Shown here: positions 7,401 through 7,577 of the stretch, one piece after another | Layout: the number at the start of each line of letters is the position of its first letter | Numbering within the stretch: the first letter of the stretch is position 1 | Assembly: GCA_013151115.1 (NCBI GenBank) | Contig: JAADIW010000111.1 | Location: 1-7,577 of the forward strand | DNA: 7,577 nt | Direction of reading: 5' to 3' | Source: Caldisericota bacterium | Lineage (GTDB): Bacteria; Bipolaricaulota; Bipolaricaulia; Bipolaricaulales; Bipolaricaulaceae | Translations under genes and position numbers: made by a program | The notes under the pieces: generated by a model | What the model was told of the DNA's origin: nothing | Database searches by the model: none | Seen by the model: the letters and a program-made list of their open reading frames with translations, nothing else

Positions 7401-7577
7401 CATGAGCGGGATATCGGCGAGGTAAAGCTCCGTCTCCCGCACCACCTTCCCCCCTTCCCACAGCCGGGCGGTCACCCGGAGGGGGGCGGCGTAAGTGAGG
7501 CCCTTATCGAGGCATTCCTCCTCCGAATAGCGGGGTTCCCCCAGGGTGGGGTCCACGAGCTCGAGGTAGAGATCGTC
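4419..7577 (-). CDS. rpoB: DNA-directed RNA polymerase subunit beta, N-terminus cut by window edge
   Basis: RpoB is the second-largest subunit of RNA polymerase and forms one side of the active cleft. The frame runs unbroken from the right edge (1052 codons); by comparison with Bacillus RpoB about 60 N-terminal residues are missing. The GTG at 7556 is internal, since [24 protein letters not shown] follows with in-frame sequence before it. Core motifs in order: RSPG (7321-7380), rifampicin cluster I with LSQF and NPLSE (6414-6491), CPIETPEG (6301-6350), [20 protein letters not shown] (5940-6003), YNYEDAI (about 5590-5615), [12 protein letters not shown] (5110-5148), and HARSTGPY to [19 protein letters not shown] (4620-4756). 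The C-terminus is short, ending about 20 residues after the conserved PESFKVL region. Large proteobacterial-type insertions are absent, as in Firmicutes or Thermus. Oddities: divergent fork loop 2 (6381-6413), DHLANKR instead of DHLGNRR (about 6670-6690), [13 protein letters not shown] instead of ERVIVSQLHRSPG, and no rpoC after it. Confidence 0.98.
   Translation of the reverse strand, partial: [1052 protein letters not shown]
4434..4439 (-). promoter_or_regulatory. Shine-Dalgarno-like AGGGAG for the NUDIX GTG start
   Basis: Inside the last codons of rpoB the minus strand reads AGGGAG, 11 bases before the GTG start of the NUDIX gene. It is the best ribosome-binding match at any start in the window and supports the GTG at 4422. 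Spacing is slightly long, so coupling to rpoB termination probably helps. Confidence 0.4.

Noticed and set aside
7554..7556. GTG at 7556 as the rpoB start
   Set aside because: In-frame sequence before it ([14 protein letters not shown]) matches the conserved RpoB region upstream of LTYAAPLRV, so the gene continues beyond the window.

Overview
The window is a fragment of a bacterial chromosome with high G+C (roughly two thirds by eye). All six genes lie on the minus strand and are packed end to end. Read in the direction of transcription they are: rpoB (RNA polymerase beta subunit, N-terminus cut by the right edge), a NUDIX hydrolase, two paralogous ArsB/NhaD-type ion permeases, a metallo-beta-lactamase-fold hydrolase, and priA (replication-restart helicase, only its N-terminal part, cut by the left edge). 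Three junctions are 4-base stop/start overlaps (GTGA at 4419-4422, ATGA at 2648-2651, ATGA at 415-418) and one is a 2-base gap. The only real intergenic space is 47 bases (1312-1358). There are no RNA genes, mobile elements, CRISPR arrays or convincing terminators, and no stretch over 300 bases lacks a gene.

The most informative gene is rpoB. It is a short bacterial-type beta subunit without large lineage-specific insertions, and the catalytic core motifs are intact. However, several segments that hardly vary in other bacteria are altered: the fork-loop-2 element after the rifampicin region, the DHLGNRR motif, and the ERVIVSQLHRSPG motif. It is also not followed by rpoC, its almost universal neighbour. 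Together these suggest a deep-branching or poorly sampled lineage, or alternatively a second, stand-alone rpoB paralogue. The compact operon and Arg/Glu-rich, high-G+C coding would suit a thermophilic candidate phylum such as Bipolaricaulota/Acetothermia, but that placement is a guess.

The layout combines information-processing genes (rpoB and priA at the two ends) with a nucleotide-pyrophosphate hydrolase and membrane transporters. The overlaps suggest one long transcript with translational coupling: rpoB to NUDIX, permease to permease, and MBL hydrolase to priA. No regulatory gene is visible. A weak -10-like element just before the MBL gene may give MBL-priA their own start of transcription. 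No defence system or other exotic multi-gene system is apparent. The unusual points are the rpoB sequence and its neighbourhood.
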